Notes under the pieces: generated by a model | What the model was told of the DNA's origin: nothing | Database searches by the model: none | Seen by the model: only the letters and a program-made list of their open reading frames with translations | Translations under genes and position numbers: made by a program | Source of the DNA: Macrostomum hystrix | Lineage: Eukaryota > Platyhelminthes > Macrostomidae | Assembly: GCA_950097015.1 (NCBI GenBank) | Contig: CATNEN010000003.1 | Span: 1,674,001 to 1,738,000 of the forward strand | Direction of reading: 5' to 3' | DNA: 64,000 nucleotides | Shown here: positions 1 through 12,500 of the stretch, in pieces | How positions within the stretch are numbered: position 1 is the stretch's first letter | Layout of the letters: every line of letters begins with the position of its first letter

Positions 1-370
1 ACTGCCTTGCGAACTCTTTTAACCTCTCAAATGATGCAGAATCGTCTCAAATGATCTAGAATCGTCTCAAATGATCTAGAATCATCTCAAATGATCTAGA
101 ATCGTCTCAAATGATCTAGAATCGTCTCAAATGATCTAGAATCGTCTCAAATGATCTAGAATCGTCTCAAATGATCTAGAATCGTCTCAAATGATCTAGA
201 ATCGTCTCAAATGATCTAGAATCGTCTCAAATGATCTAGAATCGTCTCAATTGATCTAGAATCGTCTCAATTGGTATAGAATCGTCTCAATTGGTATAGA
301 ATCGTCTTAAATGATCTAGAATCGTCTCAATTGATCTATAATCGTCTCAACTGTTCTAGAATCGTCTCAA
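1..370 (+). repeat. 20-bp minisatellite in PLD-like intron
   Basis: About 18 head-to-tail copies of a 20-bp unit, atgatctagaatcgtctcaa, with single-base variants (ttgatctaga, ttggtataga) that increase towards the right end. It lies in the intron upstream of the first exon seen of the phospholipase D-like gene. The same unit reappears beyond that exon at 893-1130. Confidence 0.95.
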
Positions 371-512
371 GTGAGAGATCGTAAGGGAGAGATGAGTCGG
401 GTGAAAGGTGAGACAGGGGAGAGATGAGACAGGTAAAAGGTGAGACAGGGAATAGATATGGATCAGACAGGTGAAAGATAAGACAGGGAGAGATAAAAAG
501 GGGCAAAGAAGA
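371..512 (+). repeat. degenerate purine-rich repeat
   Basis: Imperfect copies of a gagagatgag / gagacaggg theme, related in composition to the 16-bp array found on the same strand at 4421-5226. The copies are too diverged for a clean consensus. Confidence 0.6.
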
Positions 513-563
513 CACCAGAAAATACAAGATCCTAGAGGTAGGATTTGGAAAGATAAGATGTAG

Positions 564-3500
564 GCGGAGTTGTCTCGAGGGAGCCAAAGGCGAAGGCATT
601 CAGGAGCTAGGTAGTTCTTATATGGCACACCAGAGTCTGCTAATCTCACTGCTCAAATCACGTGACCAGGGCGCTGAAAATGTTCACGTCCTGTTGCACC
701 CTGTGGACCTCACGCCTGGCTGCTTCTCTATGGCTCGGGATTTTTGGGGCGTCCTCCGCGCCTGTCTGGTTGCTAGGAAACGAGTCTACGAGACCTGCTT
801 CAATGGCTACTGCGGCAAAAGGAGCGAGGTTGACAAGCGGCCCTGCTACTGCTGTATGCGGCCTCAGGTGACTCAGGACTAAGATGTTGAATTTTCTCAA
901 TTGATGTAGAATCGTCTTATATGATGTAGAATCGTCCCAACTGATGTAGAATCGTCTCAAATGATCTAGAATCGTCTCAAATGATCTAGAATCGTCTCAA
1001 ATTATTTCGAATAGTCTCAATTGATCTAGAAATTTCTCAAACTATCTAGAGCTGTCTCAAATGATTTCGAATCGTCTCAATTGAGCTACGAGCATAGAAT
1101 CGACTCAATTGAGCTAGAATCGTCTCAAAGAAGTGCTTTTTAACATTTAAAATAGAGATAACTCACGATTCCAAAAACTTTCCACTGCACAGAAGCGTGG
1201 AAGCCAGTCGCGTACCGAACGTTTGTACTTTTGTCACAACGAGAAACTGGTGGTGATCGACCAAAAAGTTGCCCTGATATCAGCGGTCGACCTGACTTGG
1301 GGTGTCTGGGACACGAGCTATCACGTGTACGTTTTTCAGTTTTTTAAATAACATATTTAATATGTTTTAGATAAGGTGTGTGACCTTCAATAATAATTTG
1401 TGACACTTCATTTGGTGACACTAGACCCGCAGCCAGCGAGGAGGCAGTTCTACCCATTTCGCTGACTCCTGAGCACACACGCGCACAGATACTGTACGCA
1501 GGCATGCGCTAACACAGGTGTGTACATCTGTCCTGACTTTCTCATCGTCAGGCAGTGTACATTTCACTGTGCCTCGGAGGTTGGCCCACAAGGGCGTAAA
1601 TTGCACGACAAGCCACGAGCCCAAATGAATGTGGCCTCGCCGTGGAATCGAACTTAGGGACCTTGGTGCGAGAGGCAAACGCGATAACCGCTCTGCCACT
1701 CACCCCCCCCAGCGCGCGACCTTCACCTTTTTAACCAATCGGAGGGCAGTTAGAGGGAGAAAAAGGAGGATGGCTGTGGTTAATGGCACACTATTTGCTG
1801 ATTTTCGACCTGTCAATGTCCCAAAGAATCCTTAATTTAGTTGAGCATATTCATTTTATTATTTTAAAAAACTATAATGCAGCGTCAACGACATGCCGTC
1901 GGCACTGCAACACGAGTCCGCCGATGGTCGCGTTAAACGACTCGACGTTCGCTCGCAGGACACGGTCACAAATTTCTGGTCCAATAATCACTACCAATGC
2001 GAAATGCTTCATCCCGAGCTTATGATGCCAAGCTCAGATCCATTGTTGCAATCGAATGACTCTGAACTGCAGGAATTAGCGTTAATCAGTGGTACTAATA
2101 CTGCCAGTGATTCGCTGTGAGTCATATTGCTCAAAAGTAATGGGTGGCGTTCTAGTGACAAGAATGACAGTATTTTAATATATTTTAATAGCGCTAAAAC
2201 CAGTTTAAACGTCAAAGTTGCGCTCTACACATTAGTTGTCCCTGAGTAGAAAAAAAAAATTTGCGACTCTAAAATTATGCTAATAAATAATTAATAATTA
2301 TAAACAATTAATAATAGGTAAAACGAGACAAGAATAAATTTGTTATACTTTTAAGTTCAAAAAGATCTAAAAGTTCTAAAATGTATTAAAATGCTATTTA
2401 ACGGTTAACCTATTCTAGTCACTATAATGCACCCAACATCACTTGAAGTATTGACAGTAAAAATACTGAAAAATAATTTTTCCCTGGAACAATAAAATAC
2501 AGCAATCGAGACAGAGCAGTCTACCTTCAGGGTCATCTCAGCGGTCTCAAACGCCCGCCAGACAGTCTGGGCTGTAACAGCGACTACGACCGATTCACAG
2601 CGAAGGCATCCACCCGCATGACAAAGCCTCTGTCGCCATTCTTGGACGTCAACGATCCAAACTTGGATACCAGATACCTGGAGGTGACCAGACTCTTAGA
2701 TGAACGATTTAGACAAACAACAAAATCGCCCATGGTACAGGAGGTATATGAATAACTGCTCATTGGGCTGTGTTACGTCTGATACGTCTTATGTATATTA
2801 TCTATCTCCGTGTCTCATCTCTTCCGTGCCTCATCTCTTCCGTGTCTCATCTCTCCCGTGCCTCATCTCTTCCGTGTCTCATCTCTCCCGTGTCTCATCT
2901 CTCTCGTGTCTCATCTCTCCCGTGCCTCATCTCTCACGTGTCTTATCTCCTTAGTGTCTCATCTCTCCCGTGCCTCATCTCTCCCGTGTCTCGTCTCTCC
3001 CGTGTCTCCTCTCTCCCGTGTCTCATCTCCTCAGTGTCTCATCTCTCCCGTGCCTCATCTCTCCCGTGTCTCGTCTCTTCCGTGCCTCATCTCTTCCGTG
3101 CCTCATCTCTCCCGTGTCTCATCTCTCCCATGTTTCATCTCTCCCGTGTCTCATCTCTCCCGTGTCTCATCTTTTCTGTGTCTCATCTCTCACATGTCTC
3201 ATCTCTCCCGTGTCTTATCTCTTCTGTGTCTCATCTCTCCCGTGTCTCATCTCTCCCGTGTCTCATCTCTCCCGTGTCTCATCTCTCCCGTGTCTCATCT
3301 CTCCCGTGTCTCATCTCTCCCGTGTCTCATCTCTCCCGTGTCTCATCTCTCCCGTGTCTCATCTCTCCCGTGCCTCATCTCTCCCGTGTCTCATCTCTCC
3401 CGTGTCTCATCTCTCCCGTGCCTCATCTCTCCCGTGTCTCATCTCTCCCGTGTCTCATCTCTCCCGTGTCTCATCTCTCCCGTGTCTCATCTCTCCCGTG

Positions 3501-6500
3501 TCTCATCTCTCACGTGTCTCATCTCTCCCGTGTCTCATCTCTCCCGTGTCTCATCTCTCCCGTGTCTCATCTCTCACGTGTCTCATCTCTCCCGTGTCTC
3601 ATCTCTCCCGTGTCTCATCTCTCCCGTGCCTCATCTCTCCCGTGTCTCATCTCTCCCGTGTCTCATCTCTCCCGTGTCTCATCTCTCCCGTGTCTCATCT
3701 CCCCAGTGTCTCATCTCTTCCGTGTCTCATCAGTCCACTGTCCAATCTACCCCCTGTCTCATAAACCCCCTGAACTGTCTCTTTTACCCGTGTTTTGTGT
3801 CCCCAGTGTCTGGCGAGTATCCTTCTTTTCCTCTTTCTCATTTCCTCCTGTCTGATCATTTGTTCTGATTCTAATCGCTCGCGAGCCTCATCTATGTCAA
3901 ATATTATATATCAAGTCGCTTTGGTACAGCTAGTAATTGTCACCATCATCATAAATCATGACAGAATCGGCACGTCCAAGTGCCAACTTTACGTGTGTTG
4001 TCTCGCCCTGACGCCATCGGACAATCTCTGAAAGAGCTGGCCCATGTCCAGCAACTGTTCGCTTGCGGCTTGGAAGGGCTGGACGATGGTTCTGGCTTGA
4101 AGGATAACGATTCTACTGGAGCCAAGTGCCTGAATATCCGCGATCTTACGGGCTCTCGAAAAGACAACGCGGCCAGCGACACGGCCTCAGGGGAGAAGGC
4201 CTGGCAGGCCCAGTTCGATCAGTTGCACTCTTTGGAAAACAAGAATCGTGTGCGAGGGATCAAAGTCAGCAGCGACTTTCCCAGCAAGCCGCTGATTGTC
4301 AAGAACTTTCCGACAGGTTGTTTGGCGAGCTTTGATTCTCTAATTTTCAGATCTTAACTGCGAGAGATGAGACTGGGAATCGCGAGAAATTTAACTAGAG
4401 ACACAAGCCAAAGATGAGATGAGAGATGAGACACGGGAGAGATGAGACACGGGAGAGATGAGACACGGGAGAGATGAGGCACGGGAGAGATGAGACACGG
4501 GAGAGATGAGACACGGGAGAGATGAGACACGGGAGAGATGAGACACGGGAGAGATGAGACACGTGAGAGATGAGACACGGGAGAGATGAGACACGGGAGA
4601 GATGAGACACGGGAGAGATGAGACACGGGAGAGATGCGACACGGGAGAGATGAGACACGGGAGAGATGAGACACGGGAGAGATGAGACACTGGGGAGATG
4701 AGACACGGGAGAGATGAGACACGGGAGAGATGAGACACGGGAGAGATAAGACACGTGAGAGATGAGACACTGGGGAGATGAGACACGGGAGAGATGAGAC
4801 ACGGGAGAGATGAGACACGGGAGAGATAAGACACGGAAGAGATGAGACACGGGAGAGATGAGACACGGGAGAGATGAAACATGGGAGAGATGAGACACGG
4901 GAGAGATGAGACACGGGAGAGATGAGACACGGGAGAGATGAGACACGTGAGAGATGAGACACGGGAGAGATGAGACACGGGAGAGATGAGACACGGGAGA
5001 GATGAGACACGGGAGAGATGAGACACGGGAGAGATGAGGCACGGGAGAGATGAGACACGGGAGAGATGAGACACGGGAGAGATGAGGCACGGGAGAGATG
5101 AGACACGGGAGAGATGAGACACGGGAGAGATGAGACACGGGAGAGATGAGACACGGGAGAGATGAGACACGGGAGAGATGAGACACGGGAGAGATGAGAC
5201 ACGGGAGAGATGAGACACGGGAGAGAATAGACACGTAGATAAGTATAGAGAATATACAATTAATAGCAGATTCAAAGCAGCCACAATTTTCTGTTCAGAT
5301 GTCTCAGCAGATTCCGACGATCCGCAGCCCAAGGCGCAGGCGGAAGACAATCAGAATGTTATGAGCTGGCGTGACCGTCTAGCAGCGACGATTGTCGAGG
5401 CGGAAAGCAACAACTATTCGTCATTGTCTGCGACGGAAGTTAGTCCCATTGCAGCCACGAACAATATGTCAAGTATGATTAACAATTCTAGCACTGATGC
5501 CGTCAATAGTGCTAATCGAGCTGATGGCTTATATTTTGACGACGTTGACGACGATTTCTCGGACGATGGCAATGACAAGGAAAGTTTTTCATCAAATACC
5601 ATTTATTCATTGGCCGGTGGTTTGAGAAGAAGCGACCAGGAAAGTGTCTGTGTGGCTGACTGTATGCGGCTTGGTGTACAGCCCAATCAGTCTCATGCTG
5701 TAAGTGCTGCCTCTTAAACACTTCCATGACTCCCCTGCAACCACTTCTGTGATTTAATGACCGATTTCCTAATCCATGACCACCAATTTATCCAAATGAC
5801 AAGTTTTATTATACAATCATAATATGACCCATTTTATGATCTAAATAATTCCTTCACTATCCATTTCCAATATTCTGATTTATACAACTGATCTTTATGA
5901 CCCCTTAAGACTAATGCTTTTAATGACCCTATAACCTTGGTTTATTATGCTATGACCTTACTCTGATAATCCTATGACCTACTCTAATGATCCAATGACC
6001 TACTCTAATGATCCTATGACCTACTCTAATGATCCAATAACCTACTCTAATAATCCTATGACCTACTCTGATAATCCTATGACCTACTCTGATAATCCTA
6101 TGACCTACTCTAATGATCTAATGACCTACTCTAATGATCCCATGACCTACTCTAATGATCCTATGACCTACTCTAATGATCCTATGACCTACTCTAATGA
6201 TCCTATGACCTACTCTAATGATCCTATGACCTACTCTAATGATCCTATGACCTACTCTAATGATCCTATGACCTACTCTAATGATCCTATGACCTACTCT
6301 AATGATCCTATGACCTACTCTAATGATCCTATGACCTACTCTAATGATCCAATGACCTACTCTAATGATCCTATGACCTACTCTAATGATCCTATGACCT
6401 ACTCTAATGATCTAATGACCTACTCTAATGATCCAATGACCTACTCTAATGATCCTATGACCTACTCTAATGATCTAATGACCTACTCTAATGATCCAAT

Positions 6501-9500
6501 GACCTACTCTAATGATCCTATGACCTAATTTCCAACCTGAAGGTCCAGTCGGACGACTCGGACAGTACCGACCCTGAGGAGGGTTCGTCCACTGCTCTGC
6601 TCAGGCTCAAACGCCGACTGGTGATCAGCCATGCCAGGGCTGGGGGCGCTGTATCGTCGTCTCGAAGAGCGATTGAAAACAAGTTGGATGAATGGCGTCA
6701 CAAACTGCTTCATGGCAAAGATTCTGAGAAAAATATCGATTTCTTTAATATGCTCGGAACTTCTCAACGCAACTCGACCAGGATTGAGAAAGATCAACAG
6801 ACTCAAGAGCAGCGGCAGCAGCGTTCTTGGCATTCCGGATTCGGCTTGGATTTCGAAGACCATCAGCAACAAATTGGCTCCACTTCACGGTCAATTCAGC
6901 TCGAGCGCGTGGAAGCTTCCGCGGCTAGCTTACCGAAACTGCGACGACACTACGCTGTGAAGGACGACGGTTCCAAGTTTACAACTAGGCTGTTCCCGGG
7001 CTTAGACTACTGGAATCCGCACATGATGCCACTGACACAGGTGAGATTTAAAAACTAATAACGATTGGTGTGTCCGTCTTTAATAGATCAAGGCGTCTCT
7101 AACGACTCAAACGCTTCTCTAACAACTCAAACGCTTCTCTAACTACTCAAACGCTTCTCTAACGACTCAAACGCTTCTCTAACGACTCAAACGCTTCTCT
7201 AACAACTCAAACGCTTCTCTAACGACTCAAACGCTTCTCTAACTACTCAAAGGCTTCTCTAACAACTCAAACGCTTCTCTAACGACTCAAACGCTTCTCT
7301 AACAACTCAAACGCTTCTCTAACTACTCAAACGCTTCTCTAACAACTCAAACGCTTCTCTAACGACTCAAACGCTTCTCTAACAACTCAAACGCTTCTCT
7401 AACGACTCAAAAGCTTCTCTAACAACTCAAACGCTTCTCTAACGACTCAAACGCTTCTCTAACTACTCAAACGCTTCTCTAACGACTCAAACGCTTCTCT
7501 AACGACTCAAACGCTTCTCTAACGACTCAAACGCTTCTCTAACAACTCAAACGCTTCTCTAACGACTCAAACGCTTCTCTAACTACTCAAACGCTTCTCT
7601 AACTACTCAAACGCTTCTCTAACGACTCAAACGCTTCTCTAACGACTCAAACGCTTCTCTAACAACTCAAACGCTTCTCTAACGACTCAAAGGCTTCTCT
7701 AACAACTCAAAGGCTTCTCTAACGACTCAAACGCTTCTCTAACGACTCAAGCGCTTCTCTAACAACTCAAAGGCTTCTCTAACGACTCAAACGCTTCTCT
7801 AACTACTCAAAGGCTTCTCTAACAACTCAAAGGCTTCTCTAACAACTCAAACGCTTCTCTAACGACTCAAACGCTTCTCTAACGACTCAAACGCTTCTCT
7901 AACGACTGAAACGCTTCTCTAACAACTCAAAGGCTTCTCTAACGACTCAAACGCTTCTCTAACAACTCAAAGGCTTCTCTAACGACTCAAACGCTTCTCT
8001 AACGACTCAAAGGCTTCTCTAACGACTCAAAGGCTTCTCTAACAACTCAAACGCTTCTCTAACAACTCAAAGGCTTCTCTAACGACTCAAACGCTTCTCT
8101 AACAACTCAAACGCTTCTCTAACTACTCAAAGGCTTCTCTAACAACTCAAAGGCTTCTCTAACGACTCAAACGCTTCTCTAACGGCTCAAACGCTTCTCT
8201 AACAACTCAAACGCTTCTCTAACTACTCAAACGCTTCTCTAACTACTCAAACGCTTCTCTAACAACTCAAAGGCTTCTCTAACGACTCAAACGCTTCTCT
8301 AACAACTCAAACGCTTCTCTAACGACTCAAACGCTTCTCTAACTACTCAAAGGCTTCTCTAACAACTCAAAGGCTTCTCTAACAACTCAAACGCTTCTCT
8401 AACAACTCAAACGCTTCTCTAACGACTCAAACGCTTCTCTAACAACTCAAAGGCTTCTCTAACGACTCAAACGCTTCTCTAACGACTCAAACGCTTCTCT
8501 AACGACTGAAACGCTTCTCTAACAACTCAAAGGCTTCTCTAACAACTCAAACGCTTCTCTAACAACTCAAAGGCTTCTCTAACAACTCAAACGCTTCTCT
8601 AACGACTCAAACGCTTCTCTAACAACTCAAACGCTTCTCTAACGACTCAAACGCTTCTCTAACAACTCAAACGCTTCTCTAACGACTCAAACGCTTCTCT
8701 AACGACTCAAACGCTTCTCTAACGACTCAAACGCTTCTCTAACTACTCAAACGCTTCTCTAACGACTCAAACGCTTCTCTAACGACTCAAACGCTTCTCT
8801 AACAACTCAAAGGCTTCTCTAACGACTCAAACGCTTCTCTAACGACTCAAACGCTTCTCTAACGACTCAAACGCTTCTCTAACGACTCAAACGCTTCTCT
8901 AACGACTCAAACGCTTCTCTAACGACTCAAACGCTTCTCTAACGACTCAAACGCTTCTCTAACGACTCAAACGCTTCTCTAACTACTCAAATGCTTCTCT
9001 AACAACTCAAACGCTTCTCTAACTACTCAAAGGCTTCTCTAACGACTCAAACGCTTCTCTAACAACTCAAACGCTTCTCTAACTACTCAAAGGCTTCTCT
9101 AACAACTCAAAGGCTTCTCTAACGACTCAAACGCTTCTCTAACAACTCAAAGGCTTCTCTAACGACTCAAACGCTTCTCTAACGACTCAAACGCTTCTCT
9201 AACAACTCAAACGCTTCTCTAACGACTCAAACGCTTCTCTAACAACTCAAAGGCTTCTCTAACGACTCAAACGCTTCTCTAACAACTCAAACGCTTCTCT
9301 AACGACTCAAACGCTTCTCTAACTACTCAAAGGCTTCTCTAACAACTCAAAGGCTTCTCTAACAACTCAAACGCTTCTCTAACAACTCAAACGCTTCTCT
9401 AACGACTCAAACGCTTCTCTAACAACTCAAAGGCTTCTCTAACGACTCAAACGCTTCTCTAACGACTCAAACGCTTCTCTAACGACTGAAACGCTTCTCT

Positions 9501-12500
9501 AACAACTCAAAGGCTTCTCTAACGACTCAAACGCTTCTCTAACAACTCAAAGGCTTCTCTAACGACTCAAACGCTTCTCTAACGACTCAAACGCTTCTCT
9601 AACAACTCAAAGGCTTCTCTAACGACTCAAACGCTTCTCTAACAACTCAAACGCTTCTCTAACGACTGAAACGCTTCTCTAACAACTCAAAGGCTTCTCT
9701 AACGACTCAAACGCTTCTCTAACAACTCAAAGGCTTCTCTAACAACTCAAACGCTTCTCTAACAACTCAAAGGCTTCTCTAACAACTCAAACGCTTCTCT
9801 AACGACTCAAACGCTTCTCTAACGACTCAAACGCTTCTCTAACAACTCAAACGCTTCTCTAACGACTCAAACGCTTCTCTAACGACTCAAACGCTTCTCT
9901 AACGACTCAAACGCTTCTCTAACTACTCAAACGCTTCTCTAACGACTCAAACGCTTCTCTAACGACTCAAACGCTTCTCTAACGACTCAAACGCTTCTCT
10001 AACGACTCAAACGCTTCTCTAACTACTCAAATGCTTCTCTAACAACTCAAACGCTTCTCTAACGACTCAAACGCTTCTCTAACGACTCAAACGCTTCTCT
10101 AACGACTCAAACGCTTCTCTAACTACTCAAACGCTTCTCTAACGACTCAAACGCTTCTCTAACGACTCAAACGCTTCTCTAACAACTCAAAGGCTTCTCT
10201 AACGACTCAAACGCTTCTCTAACGACTCAAACGCTTCTCTAACGACTCAAACGCTTCTCTAACGACTCAAACGCTTCTCTAACGACTCAAACGCTTCTCT
10301 AACGACTCAAACGCTTCTCTAACGACTCAAACGCTTCTCTAACGACTCAAACGCTTCTCTAACTACTCAAATGCTTCTCTAACAACTCAAACGCTTCTCT
10401 AACTACTCAAAGGCTTCTCTAACGACTCAAACGCTTCTCTAACGACTCAAACGCTTCTCTAACTACTCAAATGCTTCTCTAACGACTCAAAGGCTTCTCT
10501 AACGACTCAAACGCTTCTCTAACAACTCAAAGGCTTCTCTAACTACTCAAACGCTTCTCTAACAACTCAAAGGCTTCTCTAACGACTCAAACGCTTCTCT
10601 AACAACTCAAAGGCTTCTCTAACGACTCAAACGCTTCTCTAACGACTCAAACGCTTCTCTAACAACTCAAAGGCTTCTCTAACGACTCAAACGCTTCTCT
10701 AACGACTCAAACGCTTCTCTAACAACTCAAACGCTTCTCTAACTACTCAAAGGCTTCTCTAACAACTCAAAGGCTTCTCTAACGACTCAAACGCTTCTCT
10801 AACAACTCAAAGGCTTCTCTAACGACTCAAACGCTTCTCTAACGACTCAAACGCTTCTCTAACAACTCAAACGCTTCTCTAACGACTCAAACGCTTCTCT
10901 AACAACTCAAAGGCTTCTCTAACGACTCAAACGCTTCTCTAACAACTCAAACGCTTCTCTAACGACTCAAACGCTTCTCTAACTACTCAAAGGCTTCTCT
11001 AACAACTCAAAGGCTTCTCTAACAACTCAAACGCTTCTCTAACAACTCAAACGCTTCTCTAACGACTCAAACGCTTCTCTAACAACTCAAAGGCTTCTCT
11101 AACGACTCAAACGCTTCTCTAACGACTCAAACGCTTCTCTAACGACTGAAACGCTTCTCTAACAACTCAAAGGCTTCTCTAACGACTCAAACGCTTCTCT
11201 AACAACTCAAAGGCTTCTCTAACGACTCAAACGCTTCTCTAACGACTCAAACGCTTCTCTAACAACTCAAAGGCTTCTCTAACGACTCAAACGCTTCTCT
11301 AACGACTCAAACGCTTCTCTAACAACTCAAACGCTTCTCTAACTACTCAAAGGCTTCTCTAACAACTCAAAGGCTTCTCTAACGACTCAAACGCTTCTCT
11401 AACAACTCAAAGGCTTCTCTAACGACTCAAACGCTTCTCTAACAACTCAAAGGCTTCTCTAACAACTCAAACGCTTCTCTAACAACTCAAACGCTTCTCT
11501 AACGACTGAAACGCTTCTCTAACAACTCAAAGGCTTCTCTAACGACTCAAACGCTTCTCTAACAACTCAAAGGCTTCTCTAACAACTCAAACGCTTCTCT
11601 AACAACTCAAAGGCTTCTCTAACAACTCAAACGCTTCTCTAACGACTCAAACGCTTCTCTAACAACTCAAACGCTTCTCTAACGACTCAAACGCTTCTCT
11701 AACAACTCAAACGCTTCTCTAACGACTCAAACGCTTCTCTAACGACTCAAACGCTTCTCTAACGACTCAAACGCTTCTCTAACTACTCAAACGCTTCTCT
11801 AACGACTCAAACGCTTCTCTAACGACTCAAACGCTTCTCTAACAACTCAAAGGCTTCTCTAACGACTCAAACGCTTCTCTAACGACTCAAACGCTTCTCT
11901 AACGACTCAAACGCTTCTCTAACGACTCAAACGCTTCTCTAACGACTCAAACGCTTCTCTAACGACTCAAACGCTTCTCTAACGACTCAAACGCTTCTCT
12001 AACGACTGAAACGCTTCTCTAACAACTCAAAGGCTTCTCTAACGACTCAAACGCTTCTCTAACAACTCAAAGGCTTCTCTAACGACTCAAACGCTTCTCT
12101 AACGACTCAAACGCTTCTCTAACAACTCAAAGGCTTCTCTAACGACTCAAACGCTTCTCTAACAACTCAAACGCTTCTCTAACGACTCAAACGCTTCTCT
12201 AACGACTCAAACGCTTCTCTAACGACTCAAACGCTTCTCTAACTACTCAAACGCTTCTCTAACGACTCAAACGCTTCTCTAACGACTCAAACGCTTCTCT
12301 AACAACTCAAAGGCTTCTCTAACGACTCAAACGCTTCTCTAACGACTCAAACGCTTCTCTAACGACTCAAACGCTTCTCTAACGACTCAAACGCTTCTCT
12401 AACGACTCAAACGCTTCTCTAACGACTCAAACGCTTCTCTAACGACTCAAACGCTTCTCTAACGACTCAAACGCTTCTCTAACTACTCAAATGCTTCTCT

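Noticed and set aside
2770-3868. Long overlapping open frames of more than 260 codons
   Set aside because: They are translations of the 16-bp satellite in all frames (SSLPCLISPVSHLSR-type repeats), with no start context or conserved domain. The same holds for frames at 4354-5350, 5974-6528, 31695-32818, 32999-34372, 57199-57829, 58933-59753, 60586-61429 and 63086-63539.
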